Positions 6,262 through 13,593 of a DNA stretch of 39,062 nt are shown here, one piece after another. Every line of letters starts with the position of its first letter. Positions within the stretch are counted from its first letter, which is position 1. A program made the position numbers and the translations under genes. The stretch is taken from positions 1 to 39,062 of the IMG/VR virus record IMGVR_UViG_3300021067_000013; one strand, given 5' to 3'. Below the pieces are notes generated by a model. It was given only the letters and a program-made list of their open reading frames with translations, was not told the origin of the DNA and made no database searches. This stretch comes from a virus.

Positions 6262-6374
6262 TGCGCCGGCCGCTGCTCGGTCAGCCGCCGGCGTTCACGC
6301 TGTTCGCGCTCTGGCTCGACGTCCTCGAGCAGGCGCAACGGCGCGTCCTGCGCGACCTCGAGGCGCAGCCATGA
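6261..6374 (+). CDS. Very small protein
   Basis: 37 residues. The ATG overlaps the last base of the preceding stop, and its own stop overlaps the next ATG. It is an amphipathic helix-like sequence (FALWLDVLEQAQRRVLRDLEAQ). Double coupling supports translation. Function unknown. Confidence 0.6.
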   Translation: MRRPLLGQPPAFTLFALWLDVLEQAQRRVLRDLEAQP

Positions 6375-6529
6375 GCCCGCACACGTGCGAGCTATGCACC
6401 GCCATGGGCAGGTCGCGACTCGCCGACGTCCTCATGCCCTTCGGCGTGCTCGGCCCCAAACCGCTCTGCGACGACTGCGCAGCCGAGCTGCACAACATGG
6501 CGACCGGACCCGCCGAGCCGATCCGATGA
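6371..6529 (+). CDS. Small zinc-ribbon protein
   Basis: 52 residues with two cysteine pairs, CELC near residue 6 and CDDC near residue 34, separated by a loop (RLADVLMPFGVLGPKPL). This is a classic four-cysteine zinc ribbon. It is coupled by 4-base overlaps on both sides. Partner or nucleic acid unknown. Confidence 0.75.
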   Translation: MSPHTCELCTAMGRSRLADVLMPFGVLGPKPLCDDCAAELHNMATGPAEPIR

Positions 6530-6663
6530 GCCGCGACCACCACCGCCTCGACCTGCGCACCCCCACGAGCGACGAGGTCCTCAACCGCGACCTGCTCGGC
6601 CGCGTCCTGCTCGCGGTCGCCATCCTGGCGCTGCTCGCCATCGCCTGGCTGGGAACCCGATGA
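6526..6663 (+). CDS. Small membrane protein
   Basis: 45 residues: a charged N-terminal half (SRDHHRLDLRTPTSDEVLNRD) and a C-terminal membrane helix (LLGRVLLAVAILALLAIAWLG), so probably tail-anchored. Overlaps of 4 bases with both neighbours. Function unknown. Confidence 0.72.
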   Translation: MSRDHHRLDLRTPTSDEVLNRDLLGRVLLAVAILALLAIAWLGTR

Positions 6664-6932
6664 GCGACCGCGAGCGCAGCGCGCGCACCTGGGTCGGCGG
6701 CGGCGAAGGGCACGTCTCACTCGAGCAAGCCCGCCAGCGGGCCTTCGCTGAGGTCGTCGCGGCTGAGGAACTGGTCACGGCGCTCGAGGTCGAGCTGGGG
6801 GACGCGAATGACGAGGCGCTCAAGGCGCGGCGCCGTCTGGACGGCGTCAGCTCGCGGCTTCAGGCGGCGCGTCAGCGGCACACCGGGGCGCTCGACCATC
6901 TGCAGTACGTCATGGGACGCGAGGACCGATGA
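6660..6932 (+). CDS. Coiled-coil small protein
   Basis: 90 residues. Residues 20-85 (SLEQARQRAFAEVVAAEELVTALEVE and RLDGVSSRLQAARQRHTGALDHL) carry heptad-like hydrophobic spacing, so it is probably a helical hairpin or dimeric coiled coil. No family recognised. Coupled at both ends. Its codon use, with more GTC/CTG/GGG mixing, is slightly looser than that of its neighbours. Confidence 0.78.
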   Translation: MSDRERSARTWVGGGEGHVSLEQARQRAFAEVVAAEELVTALEVELGDANDEALKARRRLDGVSSRLQAARQRHTGALDHLQYVMGREDR

Positions 6933-7459
6933 GCCTGCGCGTCGCCGGCCTCGACCTCAGCCTCAACCACACTGGCATCGCCTACCCGGGCGGCAGCACC
7001 GAGGTCCTCGAGCCCACCAACCTCAAGGGCGTCGCACGCCACGCCAAGGTGCGCAGCCAGGTCCTCGAGCGCGTCCGCGGCGCCGACATCGTGGTCAGCG
7101 AAGCGCCATACATCGCGCGCATGCACCCCACCACCGTCGACCTCGTCGGCCTGCACGCGGTCGTCAACGCGGCGCTCTGGTCCAACCGCATCGCCATGGC
7201 GTACATCGCGCCGAGCACGCTCAAGAAATACGCGACCGGCAACGGCGGCAAGGACACCGACAAGGCAGCGATGCGCGCCGCGCTGGTCGAGCACCTCGGC
7301 CCGCTCGCGCCGACCGATGACAACGAGGTCGACGCCTTCTGGCTGCGCGCCGCCGGCCTCGAGCACTACGGCGACCGCCTCTTCGTCGCGCCGGCACCGG
7401 AGGCGCTCAACGCCGCGGTCTGGCCACACCTCGAGGACATCCTCGCCGCAGCTCTGTAA
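6929..7459 (+). CDS. RuvC-like Holliday-junction resolvase
   Basis: 176 residues. The RNase H fold is visible from AGLDLSLNHTGIAYP (first catalytic Asp, residue 9), through IVVSEAPYIARMHPTT (Glu of the second motif) and LHAVVNAALW, to DDNEVDAFWLRAAGL (C-terminal acidic motif). STLKKYATGNGGKDTDKAAM is the basic segment typical of phage RuvC-like proteins. It should cut branched DNA formed in recombination or replication, or clear junctions before packaging. It fits with the exonuclease and gp3-like gene upstream as a recombination set. Confidence 0.92.
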   Translation: MSLRVAGLDLSLNHTGIAYPGGSTEVLEPTNLKGVARHAKVRSQVLERVRGADIVVSEAPYIARMHPTTVDLVGLHAVVNAALWSNRIAMAYIAPSTLKKYATGNGGKDTDKAAMRAALVEHLGPLAPTDDNEVDAFWLRAAGLEHYGDRLFVAPAPEALNAAVWPHLEDILAAAL

Positions 7460-7486
7460 CACCCAACCACCGACGACAGGAGCACC

Positions 7487-7705
7487 ATGACAGACGGAGC
7501 ACACAGCGTGCGTATCAAGTCGAAGGATCTGAAGCCGGGAACGGTCATGGTGCGTGAGGACGGCGCGCAGGTGACGCTCCTTCGCCGCAAGCGCCCCGAG
7601 GTGCGCAGCGGCATGTACCACCCTGGTTGGTGGTGCGTGGAAGGTGGCGGTCTGGCCGACTTCGTGATCGACGCGGAGGACTCACCTTGGAGCCCCCGTG
7701 TCTGA
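7487..7705 (+). CDS. Small conserved early protein
   Basis: 72 residues with GGAGCACC just before the ATG. Beta-rich: VRIKSKDLKPGTVMVREDGAQVTLLRRKRPEVRSG then WWCVEGGGLADFVIDAE, perhaps a small SH3-like barrel. The codons are unlike most neighbours (AAG GAT CTG AAG CCG GGA, GTG instead of GTC), which hints at a separate origin. Function unknown. Confidence 0.78.
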   Translation: MTDGAHSVRIKSKDLKPGTVMVREDGAQVTLLRRKRPEVRSGMYHPGWWCVEGGGLADFVIDAEDSPWSPRV

Positions 7706-7796
7706 CCCTTCCCCCGAGCGTGCGGACCGCGCGTTGAAGACCGTTCTGGGAGGCGACGACCCGCCTGCGCCGAATCCCGCCATCCTCACCTACTGA
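7698..7796 (+). CDS. Possible 32-residue protein
   Basis: GTG at 7698, overlapping the previous stop by 8 bases, with GGAG 6 bases upstream; stop at 7794-7796. The product is DPSPERADRALKTVLGGDDPP then PNPAILTY. Short and without a domain, but the ribosome site and tight spacing favour a real small gene. Confidence 0.5.
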   Translation: MSDPSPERADRALKTVLGGDDPPAPNPAILTY

Positions 7797-7813
7797 AGGG
7801 ACAACCAGCAGCC

Positions 7814-8284
7814 ATGACAGACACAACCGTCGACCTCGGCACCACCGCGGACGGCCTGCCGGTAGTCGCCACCGATGTCGAGCTGCGCAGCGTCGGCGGC
7901 GGCCTCACCAAGCCGCTGCGCGTTGACCCGCAGCTCTTCCAGCAAGGCCAGCGCGTCATCATCAGCTACGAAGCCGTGGTCCGCTCGCACCGCTTCGACC
8001 CCATCGACAAGGACGACATCGACGGCGACCAGGTCCGCGTGCACATCGCCTACCCAGAGGTCGCCATCATCGAGCCGGCGGTCGGCAAAGGCCAGCTCGA
8101 GAACAAGCTCAAGAAGATGCGCGAGAGCATCAAGCGCGCCGAGGAAGCCGAGCAGGGCATCCAGCGGCTGCCGACCGACGATGAGCTGCAGAGCGCTCAC
8201 GACGCCGGCGAGCACGCCGGCGGAATCGTCGCCGGCTGCCCTAGCTGCGACGACGAGGTGGCGAAGGACGCCGCCGGCAACTGA
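7814..8284 (+). CDS. Conserved early protein, unknown function
   Basis: 156 residues. Beta-rich N-terminal half (VDLGTTADGLPVVATDVELRSVGGG, GQRVIISYEAVVRSHRFDPIDK, VRVHIAYPEVAIIEPA), a charged coiled-coil segment at about 95-115 (LENKLKKMRESIKRAEEAEQ), and an acidic C-terminus with a CPSC pair. No enzyme motif recognised. AAGGGA precedes the ATG. Confidence 0.82.
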   Translation: MTDTTVDLGTTADGLPVVATDVELRSVGGGLTKPLRVDPQLFQQGQRVIISYEAVVRSHRFDPIDKDDIDGDQVRVHIAYPEVAIIEPAVGKGQLENKLKKMRESIKRAEEAEQGIQRLPTDDELQSAHDAGEHAGGIVAGCPSCDDEVAKDAAGN

Positions 8285-8360
8285 GTCCCCCGCCGGCGTC
8301 GCGTCGGACCCTTCCGCCCCTGACGCGGCGCCGGCGGTCCCCATCCTTTCCAGGAGCACC

Positions 8361-8633
8361 ATGCACGACCTCTACGACGTCGTCCGCCTCAACGTCACCC
8401 TCTACCTGCTACCCCACGAAGACGCGGCACCGTGGGAGGCGCACACCCTCGTCACCATCAGCCGGCGCCGCGCGCAGCAGCTCGGCTGGCTTGAGCCCGA
8501 CCCGCCACCGCTCCGCCTCGCGGACTGCCCCACCTGCGGCGAGCGCTTCAACGTCAACACCGTCGGCCAGCGGTACTGCAGCACCAGCTGCGCCGGCAAG
8601 GCCACCGTCCACATCGCACGCGCTGCGCGGTGA
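8361..8633 (+). CDS. Small zinc-finger protein
   Basis: 90 residues from ATG 8361 with AGGAG 7 bases upstream. Residues 1-50 contain beta strands (VVRLNVTLYLLPHEDAAPWEAHTLVTIS). Residues 55-80 hold CPTCGERF and YCSTSCAGKA, a four-cysteine zinc finger of the kind that starts many phage HNH or DNA-binding proteins. Function unknown. Confidence 0.82.
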   Translation: MHDLYDVVRLNVTLYLLPHEDAAPWEAHTLVTISRRRAQQLGWLEPDPPPLRLADCPTCGERFNVNTVGQRYCSTSCAGKATVHIARAAR

Positions 8634-9277
8634 GCACCAGCACCTACTGCACCTGGGCGCAGGACGCCGACAAGAGCAGCGACAAGCGCGTCCGCGAAGC
8701 CGCCACGGCGTCACACCGCCGCTGTCCCGGAACCAGCAACGGCGAAGGCTGCGCCTGCGCCTGCCACGGCCACACCACCCCACCACCGACCCAGACCGAC
8801 GAGGACCGCGCACCCATGCCCGAACGCCGGCAGTTCACCGAGGAAACGAAGCGTGCCATCTGCGAGGAATACGCCGCCGCGCCGATTGGCAGGAAGACCA
8901 CGGTGCTGCTCGAGTACGCGGTGCGCGCCAGCATGGTCAACCGCTGGTGCCGACAGTTCGGCATCGAGCTGGGACCCCAGGGTGGACCGCGCGACGGCAC
9001 CGGCCCGAAGCCCACCGCCGACGACGTCGACCACCTCGAGCCCGAGCTGCTCGAGCCCGAGGGCGTCGAGGGCGAGCTGCTCGAGGGCGGCGGTGTCTGC
9101 ATCAGCCTCGAGGACACCGACGTCGACGTCCTCGACGCGCTCGCGTTCCTCAACCGCATCGACGGCGGCGCGGCCGGCTTCGTCGCCGACCTCGTCAACG
9201 ACGTCCTCGAGGCACGCCGCGAAGACCCCAGCGTCATCCATCTGGTCGCTCTGCGACAGGAGATCAACGCGCGGTGA
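8630..9277 (+). CDS. Protein with IS3-transposase-type HTH
   Basis: 215 residues from GTG 8630, overlapping the previous stop. Residues 1-50 are Cys/His rich (CPGTSNGEGCACACHGH). Residues 65-112 (RRQFTEETKRAICEEYAAAP then LLEYAVRASMVNRWCRQFGIE) are a helix-turn-helix like that of IS3-family transposase OrfA. The C-terminal 90 residues are very acidic (DVDHLEPELLEPEGVEGELLEGG), ending in a helical DVLDALAFLNRIDG region. No transposase partner or inverted repeats are present, so this is probably a DNA-binding phage protein rather than a mobile element. It lies directly before the helicase gene with a 4-base overlap, so a helicase-loading or origin-binding role is conceivable. Confidence 0.8.
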   Translation: MSTSTYCTWAQDADKSSDKRVREAATASHRRCPGTSNGEGCACACHGHTTPPPTQTDEDRAPMPERRQFTEETKRAICEEYAAAPIGRKTTVLLEYAVRASMVNRWCRQFGIELGPQGGPRDGTGPKPTADDVDHLEPELLEPEGVEGELLEGGGVCISLEDTDVDVLDALAFLNRIDGGAAGFVADLVNDVLEARREDPSVIHLVALRQEINAR

Positions 9278-10848
9278 CCATGGCGCCAGAGCGGCCGACC
9301 ACCTACGGCCGCGTCCCCCCGCACAACCTGGAAGCGGAAGAGTCGCTGGTCGGCGCCGCGCTGCTCAGCCGCGACGCCATCACCAAGGCGCTCGATGCGC
9401 ACGTCAGCGAAACCGACTTCTACAAGCCGGCGCACGGCACCATCTGGCGCGCGCTGCTCGCGCTGTTCGCCGATGACCAGCCCATCGACCCGGTCACCGT
9501 CGCCGCGCAGCTGCGCCACACCAACGACCTCGGCAAGGTCGGCGACCGCGGCACCCTCGCCGAGCTGGCCGCGAACGTTCCCGCGTCCGCCAACGCCGGC
9601 TTCTACGCCAAGGTCGTCCACGACACCGCCACCGAACGCAAGGTCCTCAGCCTCACCGCCGCCATCGAGCAGCGCATCTACGACAATCAGAGCGCCGACG
9701 ACCTCATCGAGCAGCTCACCCACCCGCGCACCACCGAAGCGCACGGATGGGGTCCCGTCGACCTCGCCAAGATCATCGGCGGCAACCTGCAGCCACCAGA
9801 GCCGTCCATCCTCGAGCGCGACGACCACCGCCACTTCTTCTACGCCGGCCGCATCCATTCAGTGAACGGCGAAAGCGAATCGCTCAAGAGCTGGCTGGCG
9901 TTGCACGCATGCGCGCAGCAGATCGCCGCCGGCAACGACGTCCTCTATCTGGACTTTGAGGACACCCCCGAAAGCATCCTCGGCCGGCTGCTCGCGCTCG
10001 GCGTCGCCGGCGACGACCTGCTCGCCGGCCTGGTCTACATCCGGCCCGAGCAGCCCCTCGACGTCGCCGCCGGCAGCAACCTCGAGCGCCTCATCACGAA
10101 ACGCGACCCCGCCCTCGCGGTGGTCGACGGCGTCACCGAAGCCATGAGCCTCGAGGGCTACGACCTGCTCGACAACGCCGACATCGCCAGCTGGCTCGAC
10201 AAGCTCCCGCGCCGCATCCGCAACCTCGGCCCCGCCGTCGTCCTCATCGATCACGTCCCGAAGAACACCGAGAACCGCCGGCGTGGCGGCATCGGCGGCC
10301 AGCACAAGCTCGCCGGCATCGACGTCAGCTACCTGGTCGAATCGATCATCCCCCTCGCGCGCGTCGCACCAGGCGACAGCGACCCGCACACCGGCACCAG
10401 CCGCATCACCGTCGAGAAAGACCGCCCCGGCGGTGTCCGCGCGTTCGCCGCGAACCGCAAGCACGTCGGCGAGCTCGCGCTCACCGCGTACCCAGACGGC
10501 GGTGTCACCGCGCACATCACACCGGCGACGGAGCTGCCCGAAGGCGGCTTCCGGCCCACGCTGCTCATGGAACGCATGAGCGACGCGCTGGCGAAGAGCA
10601 AGGCGCCGCTCACGAAGCGTGCGCTGCGCGCCGCGGTCAAGGGCAAGAGCGAGGCGAAAGACCTGGCGCTCGAGCTGCTGGTCGGCGAGGGCTACGTCAC
10701 GGTCGAAGCCGGCGCACGCGGCGCGCAGCTGCACCGCAGCGTCCGCCCCTACCGCGCGAAAGACGACGACCGCCAGCAAGAGCTGCTGGACGAAGAACCA
10801 CCCGACGACGACTGGACCGACGACCCGGTCCTGGGAGGATCACCATGA
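9274..10848 (+). CDS. DnaB/RepA-like replicative helicase-ATPase
   Basis: 524 residues from GTG 9274, or 522 from ATG 9280. Residues 12-125 match the DnaB N-terminal domain (PPHNLEAEESLVGAALLSRDAI, FYKPAHGTIWRALLALF, IDPVTVAAQL). Residues 180-400 are a RecA-like AAA_25/RepA ATPase with VLYLDFEDTPESILGRLLAL, LAVVDGVTEAMS and PAVVLIDHVPKN. The C-terminal 90 residues look like a winged helix (LTKRALRAAVKGKSEAKDLALELLV). The P-loop reads GESESLKSW (about 199-207), with Leu where GKS/GKT usually has Gly. It should unwind DNA at the phage origin, recruiting host primase and polymerase since none are encoded here. Confidence 0.9.
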   Translation: MTMAPERPTTYGRVPPHNLEAEESLVGAALLSRDAITKALDAHVSETDFYKPAHGTIWRALLALFADDQPIDPVTVAAQLRHTNDLGKVGDRGTLAELAANVPASANAGFYAKVVHDTATERKVLSLTAAIEQRIYDNQSADDLIEQLTHPRTTEAHGWGPVDLAKIIGGNLQPPEPSILERDDHRHFFYAGRIHSVNGESESLKSWLALHACAQQIAAGNDVLYLDFEDTPESILGRLLALGVAGDDLLAGLVYIRPEQPLDVAAGSNLERLITKRDPALAVVDGVTEAMSLEGYDLLDNADIASWLDKLPRRIRNLGPAVVLIDHVPKNTENRRRGGIGGQHKLAGIDVSYLVESIIPLARVAPGDSDPHTGTSRITVEKDRPGGVRAFAANRKHVGELALTAYPDGGVTAHITPATELPEGGFRPTLLMERMSDALAKSKAPLTKRALRAAVKGKSEAKDLALELLVGEGYVTVEAGARGAQLHRSVRPYRAKDDDRQQELLDEEPPDDDWTDDPVLGGSP

Positions 10849-11351
10849 CCACCACCGACCCCGGCGAGCGTTACCTCGACAAGGCGGACACGCTCGAGGA
10901 CCTCGTCTTCCAGGCGCTCGGCGCAGCATCAGCCTGCTGGGCCAACCTCGAGGGCGCCGGCGTCTTCGAGTCCGACCGCGCCAAGGCCATCGGCGATGAG
11001 CTGCTCGAACGCCTGCGCGCGCACCTCGGCGGCTACACCAAGCTGCAGCTGCTCGCCGGCGAGATGCGCGCCAACAGTGAACGCTGGTTCCCGCAACTGC
11101 ACGACGGCACCAAAGACCTGAGCGTCTTCTACGCGCTCGGCCTCGCCGGCGAGGTCGGCGAGGTCGCCAACGTCGTCAAGAAGATGCAGCGCGACACCGG
11201 CTTCGACGTCGCGCTCTACGCCGGCCTCGCCGCCGAGCTGGCCGACGTCTTCGTCTACCTGCTGCTGCTCGCCGACGAATGCGGTGTCGACCTGCTGCTC
11301 GAGTACCGCCACAAGGTCACCGTCAATGAGCAGCGCTGGGGCAACCGATGA
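10845..11351 (+). CDS. MazG-like nucleotide pyrophosphohydrolase
   Basis: 168 residues. Residues 90-168 form the all-alpha NTP pyrophosphohydrolase core: ALGLAGEVGEVANVVKKM gives the ExxE metal motif, and LAAELADVFVYLLLLADECGVDL gives the second ExxD motif. The first 70 residues (LEDLVFQALGAASACWANL, DELLERLRAHLGGY) are an extra helical segment not part of the minimal MazG unit. The enzyme should hydrolyse nucleoside triphosphates or alarmone-like nucleotides during infection. Coupled to the helicase gene by 4 bases. Confidence 0.9.
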   Translation: MTTTDPGERYLDKADTLEDLVFQALGAASACWANLEGAGVFESDRAKAIGDELLERLRAHLGGYTKLQLLAGEMRANSERWFPQLHDGTKDLSVFYALGLAGEVGEVANVVKKMQRDTGFDVALYAGLAAELADVFVYLLLLADECGVDLLLEYRHKVTVNEQRWGNR

Positions 11352-11587
11352 GCCCGAAGCCCGACCACGTCCACCTGCACGGCGAGGTCGAGGACGTCCC
11401 TGACAGCCGCGTCATCGAGCTGCACGCCGGCGACGCCATCGTCCTCAGCATGCCGGCCGACACCAGCACCGCGCAGGCGCGCACCATCCTCGACCAATGG
11501 CAGGAGCGACTGCCTGAGTACCGCGTGGTCCTCATCGCCGGCGCCGACGTCTACGTCATGCGCAACGTAGAGGTCACCGATGGCTGA
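11348..11587 (+). CDS. Small conserved early protein
   Basis: 79 residues, overlapping the previous stop by 4 bases and the next gene by 8. Contains IVLSMPADTSTAQARTILDQWQERLPEYRVVLIAGADVYVMR, a beta-alpha-beta pattern. This is a common type of actinophage early protein without known activity. Confidence 0.78.
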   Translation: MSPKPDHVHLHGEVEDVPDSRVIELHAGDAIVLSMPADTSTAQARTILDQWQERLPEYRVVLIAGADVYVMRNVEVTDG

Positions 11588-12077
11588 CCAGCGCGGCTAC
11601 CTCGAGGTCGACCACAGCCTCAGCGGCGCCGCAGCCGAGGACCTACGCCGCCGATGGCAGCTGCGAAACCTTGAGCACATCATTGGCGCCGAGTGGCCCA
11701 TTGAGCTGCCTGAGGTCGCCTTCCCGAACCTGCTCCGTCGCGAGCTGTACGGCCAGCACCTCACAGTCCACCGCCTCGCGCTCGAGGACGTCACCGACAT
11801 CGCGCTGCACTCGCAGCGCAGCGTCGTCATGCAGCTCGAGCGGTGGCTCGAGCGCAACCACCTCCGCCAGATCACCGCCATCCGCGTCCAGGCACGCGAC
11901 GACGTCTTCCACGGTCACCGCATCTACGTCGCCGAAGCGTTCGCGCTCGGCATCCCACCGGCACCACCTCGAGCACGCCGCCGGCGGCGCTGGCCATGGA
12001 CACGGCTGCGGTCCCGCTACCTGCAGGCACGCCTCGCGTACTGGCGCCGGCGACAGACCGCAGGAGCGGCCGCATGA
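11580..12077 (+). CDS. Basic protein, unknown function
   Basis: 165 residues. Mixed alpha/beta in 1-115 (LRRRWQLRNLEHIIGAEWPIELPEVAF, RQITAIRVQARDDVFHGHRIYVAEAF) with a strongly basic C-terminus (PRARRRRRWPWTRLRSRYLQARLAYWRRR) that could bind nucleic acid or membrane. No family recognised. Confidence 0.75.
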   Translation: MADQRGYLEVDHSLSGAAAEDLRRRWQLRNLEHIIGAEWPIELPEVAFPNLLRRELYGQHLTVHRLALEDVTDIALHSQRSVVMQLERWLERNHLRQITAIRVQARDDVFHGHRIYVAEAFALGIPPAPPRARRRRRWPWTRLRSRYLQARLAYWRRRQTAGAAA

Positions 12078-12772
12078 TGACGAACCGGCCCGACTACGCG
12101 CCCGACCGTCGACCAGGCGACAGCATCCTCATCAACGGCGCCGATCTCGAGCGCACCGCCAACGACCTCATCGCCTTCCACGTCGACAGCCGCCACGCGC
12201 TGGTCATCGCAGCCCTCATCGAAGCCGGCGCCAGCGCGCACGCGCACACACTCCCCGGCACCAGCGCAGTCGGCCTCGTCGCCACCAAGGAACACGTCGA
12301 GCTAGGCCACGCCGCCGCGCAGGCACTCCGCGACGAGGTCGCACGCTGCCGCGCACGCGACGAACACCGCCACACCACCAAGGCGAAGGCAGACCGCACC
12401 GCCCTGACTGCAGCATCGGCGATGTCGGTCGAACCTGCAGCTGAGGTCGAGGTCGAGCCTGAACCCGCAGGCGGTGGTGTCTGGACCTGCGACCACATCG
12501 TCGGCCCCGCCGCCTACGACCGCCGCACCGAGGTCGAGGAAGCGCTCGAGCTGCGCATGCTCAGCCGCCTCGAGGAACAAGGCGCCACACCCACCGGCCC
12601 CGCCACCTTCGAGTGGGACCAGCTCCCAGACGGCGGCTTCGACATCCACGGCGAACAACCCTTCACCAACCTCGACCTCGCACCCCTCACCGACGACAAC
12701 GGCAACACCATCGACCCCACCACCGTCGCCGCCGCCGGCAGCGGCGCACTCGAACGCCCCAGGAGACGCTGA
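12074..12772 (+). CDS. Conserved early protein, unknown function
   Basis: 232 residues from ATG 12074, a second ATG following at 12077. Residues 20-110 are helical (LERTANDLIAFHVDSRHALVIAALIEAGASAHAH, LGHAAAQALRDEVARCRARDEH). An acidic linker follows (AEVEVEPEPAG), then an acidic region with WTCDHIVGP and RTEVEEALELRMLSRLEEQ. No motif identifies an activity. It overlaps the previous gene and is followed closely by the next. Confidence 0.75.
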   Translation: MMTNRPDYAPDRRPGDSILINGADLERTANDLIAFHVDSRHALVIAALIEAGASAHAHTLPGTSAVGLVATKEHVELGHAAAQALRDEVARCRARDEHRHTTKAKADRTALTAASAMSVEPAAEVEVEPEPAGGGVWTCDHIVGPAAYDRRTEVEEALELRMLSRLEEQGATPTGPATFEWDQLPDGGFDIHGEQPFTNLDLAPLTDDNGNTIDPTTVAAAGSGALERPRRR

Positions 12773-12774
12773 CC

Positions 12775-12972
12775 ATGGCCAGACCGCACCGCACCCACCA
12801 GACCCAGCCCGCGCTCGCCATGAACCCCGACGACCACCCAGGCACCAGCGGCGACCACGTCCCCCCAGGCCGCGGTCACGCCATCACCATCGACGTCTGC
12901 CAGGACTGCGGCGCCTGGAAAGACGACGACCTCGCCAAACCCTGCACCGGCAACAACCGCGCCCAGGGCTGA
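12775..12972 (+). CDS. Small protein with zinc-binding pattern
   Basis: 65 residues. The C-terminal half has VCQDCGAWKDDDLAKPC, three cysteines in a knuckle-like spacing; the N-terminal half is Pro/His-rich and probably disordered. Starts 3 bases after the previous stop. Function unknown. Confidence 0.68.
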   Translation: MARPHRTHQTQPALAMNPDDHPGTSGDHVPPGRGHAITIDVCQDCGAWKDDDLAKPCTGNNRAQG

Positions 12973-12974
12973 CC

Positions 12975-13160
12975 ATGCCGCCGCTCAACTACACCGGCCC
13001 GCCCACCGCCGCCCACCAGCTCGAGGTGGTCGACCAGGACGCCGACCACGTCCGCCTCGAGTGCACCCTCGACCACCAATGCGGCTACTTCCTCTGGGCG
13101 GTGCGCGGCCGCTACCGCGGCACCGGTCCCACCCTCGTCAGCTGGGACCAGAAGCCCTGA
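12975..13160 (+). CDS. Small protein, unknown function
   Basis: 61 residues, ATG 3 bases after the previous stop. Beta-rich: HQLEVVDQDADHVRLECTL then CGYFLWAVRGRYRGTGPTLVSW. No family recognised. Confidence 0.68.
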   Translation: MPPLNYTGPPTAAHQLEVVDQDADHVRLECTLDHQCGYFLWAVRGRYRGTGPTLVSWDQKP

Positions 13161-13255
13161 TGGTCGAGCACCGCCGACAGCGACCAGGCGCAACCCTCGA
13201 CCTCGACCTCGAGGGCCAGCGCGCCGTCCCCTTCCCCCTCATCCTCGGCGCCTAG
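13160..13255 (+). CDS. Small protein, possibly the 5' half of an amber-split gene
   Basis: 31 codons from an ATG overlapping the previous stop, ending at TAG 13253-13255. The same frame stays open after the TAG to 13357, and the two halves together would make one about 65-residue beta-rich protein (ATLDLDLEGQRAVPFPLILGA then LGVQTTNGPVAGRIVALTWH). See the separate finding. Confidence 0.5.
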   Translation: MVEHRRQRPGATLDLDLEGQRAVPFPLILGA

Positions 13256-13261
13256 CTCGGC

Positions 13262-13357
13262 GTGCAGACCACCAACGGACCCGTCGCCGGCCGCATCGTC
13301 GCGCTCACCTGGCACGCCAACGGCCTCACCATCGACCTCGAGGACCTCCACCAATGA
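13262..13357 (+). CDS. Small protein, possibly the 3' half of an amber-split gene
   Basis: 31 codons from a GTG at 13262, in the same frame as and 6 bases after the preceding TAG. There is no ribosome site of its own. The product GRIVALTWHANGLTIDLEDLHQ reads like the end of a small beta protein. Its stop overlaps the next ATG by 4 bases. Confidence 0.45.
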   Translation: MQTTNGPVAGRIVALTWHANGLTIDLEDLHQ

Positions 13358-13593
13358 CCGCGCTGCTGGTCGCCGGCTACGTCGCCGACGTCGCCATCCT
13401 CGGCACCTACCTGCTGCTCAGCCGCACCGGCAGAGCCCGCCCCTTCCACGCCGCCAACGCCATCGGCTGCCTCCCGATCATCGCCATCGAGGTCATCACC
13501 GGCGCGTGGCCCGCCCTGGTCCTCACCGCCTCCTTCGGGCTCATCGGCGTGACCGGCCTGCTCAGCAGCCGGCCCGAAACGGCTGTCCGATGA
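13354..13593 (+). CDS. Small integral membrane protein
   Basis: 79 residues with three hydrophobic segments (LLVAGYVADVAILGTYLLL, AANAIGCLPIIAIEVI, WPALVLTASFGLIGVTGLL) and the phrase RTGRARPFHAANAIG, similar to CBU_0592-like small bacterial membrane proteins. Last clearly coding gene before the repeat array. Function unknown. Confidence 0.78.
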   Translation: MTALLVAGYVADVAILGTYLLLSRTGRARPFHAANAIGCLPIIAIEVITGAWPALVLTASFGLIGVTGLLSSRPETAVR

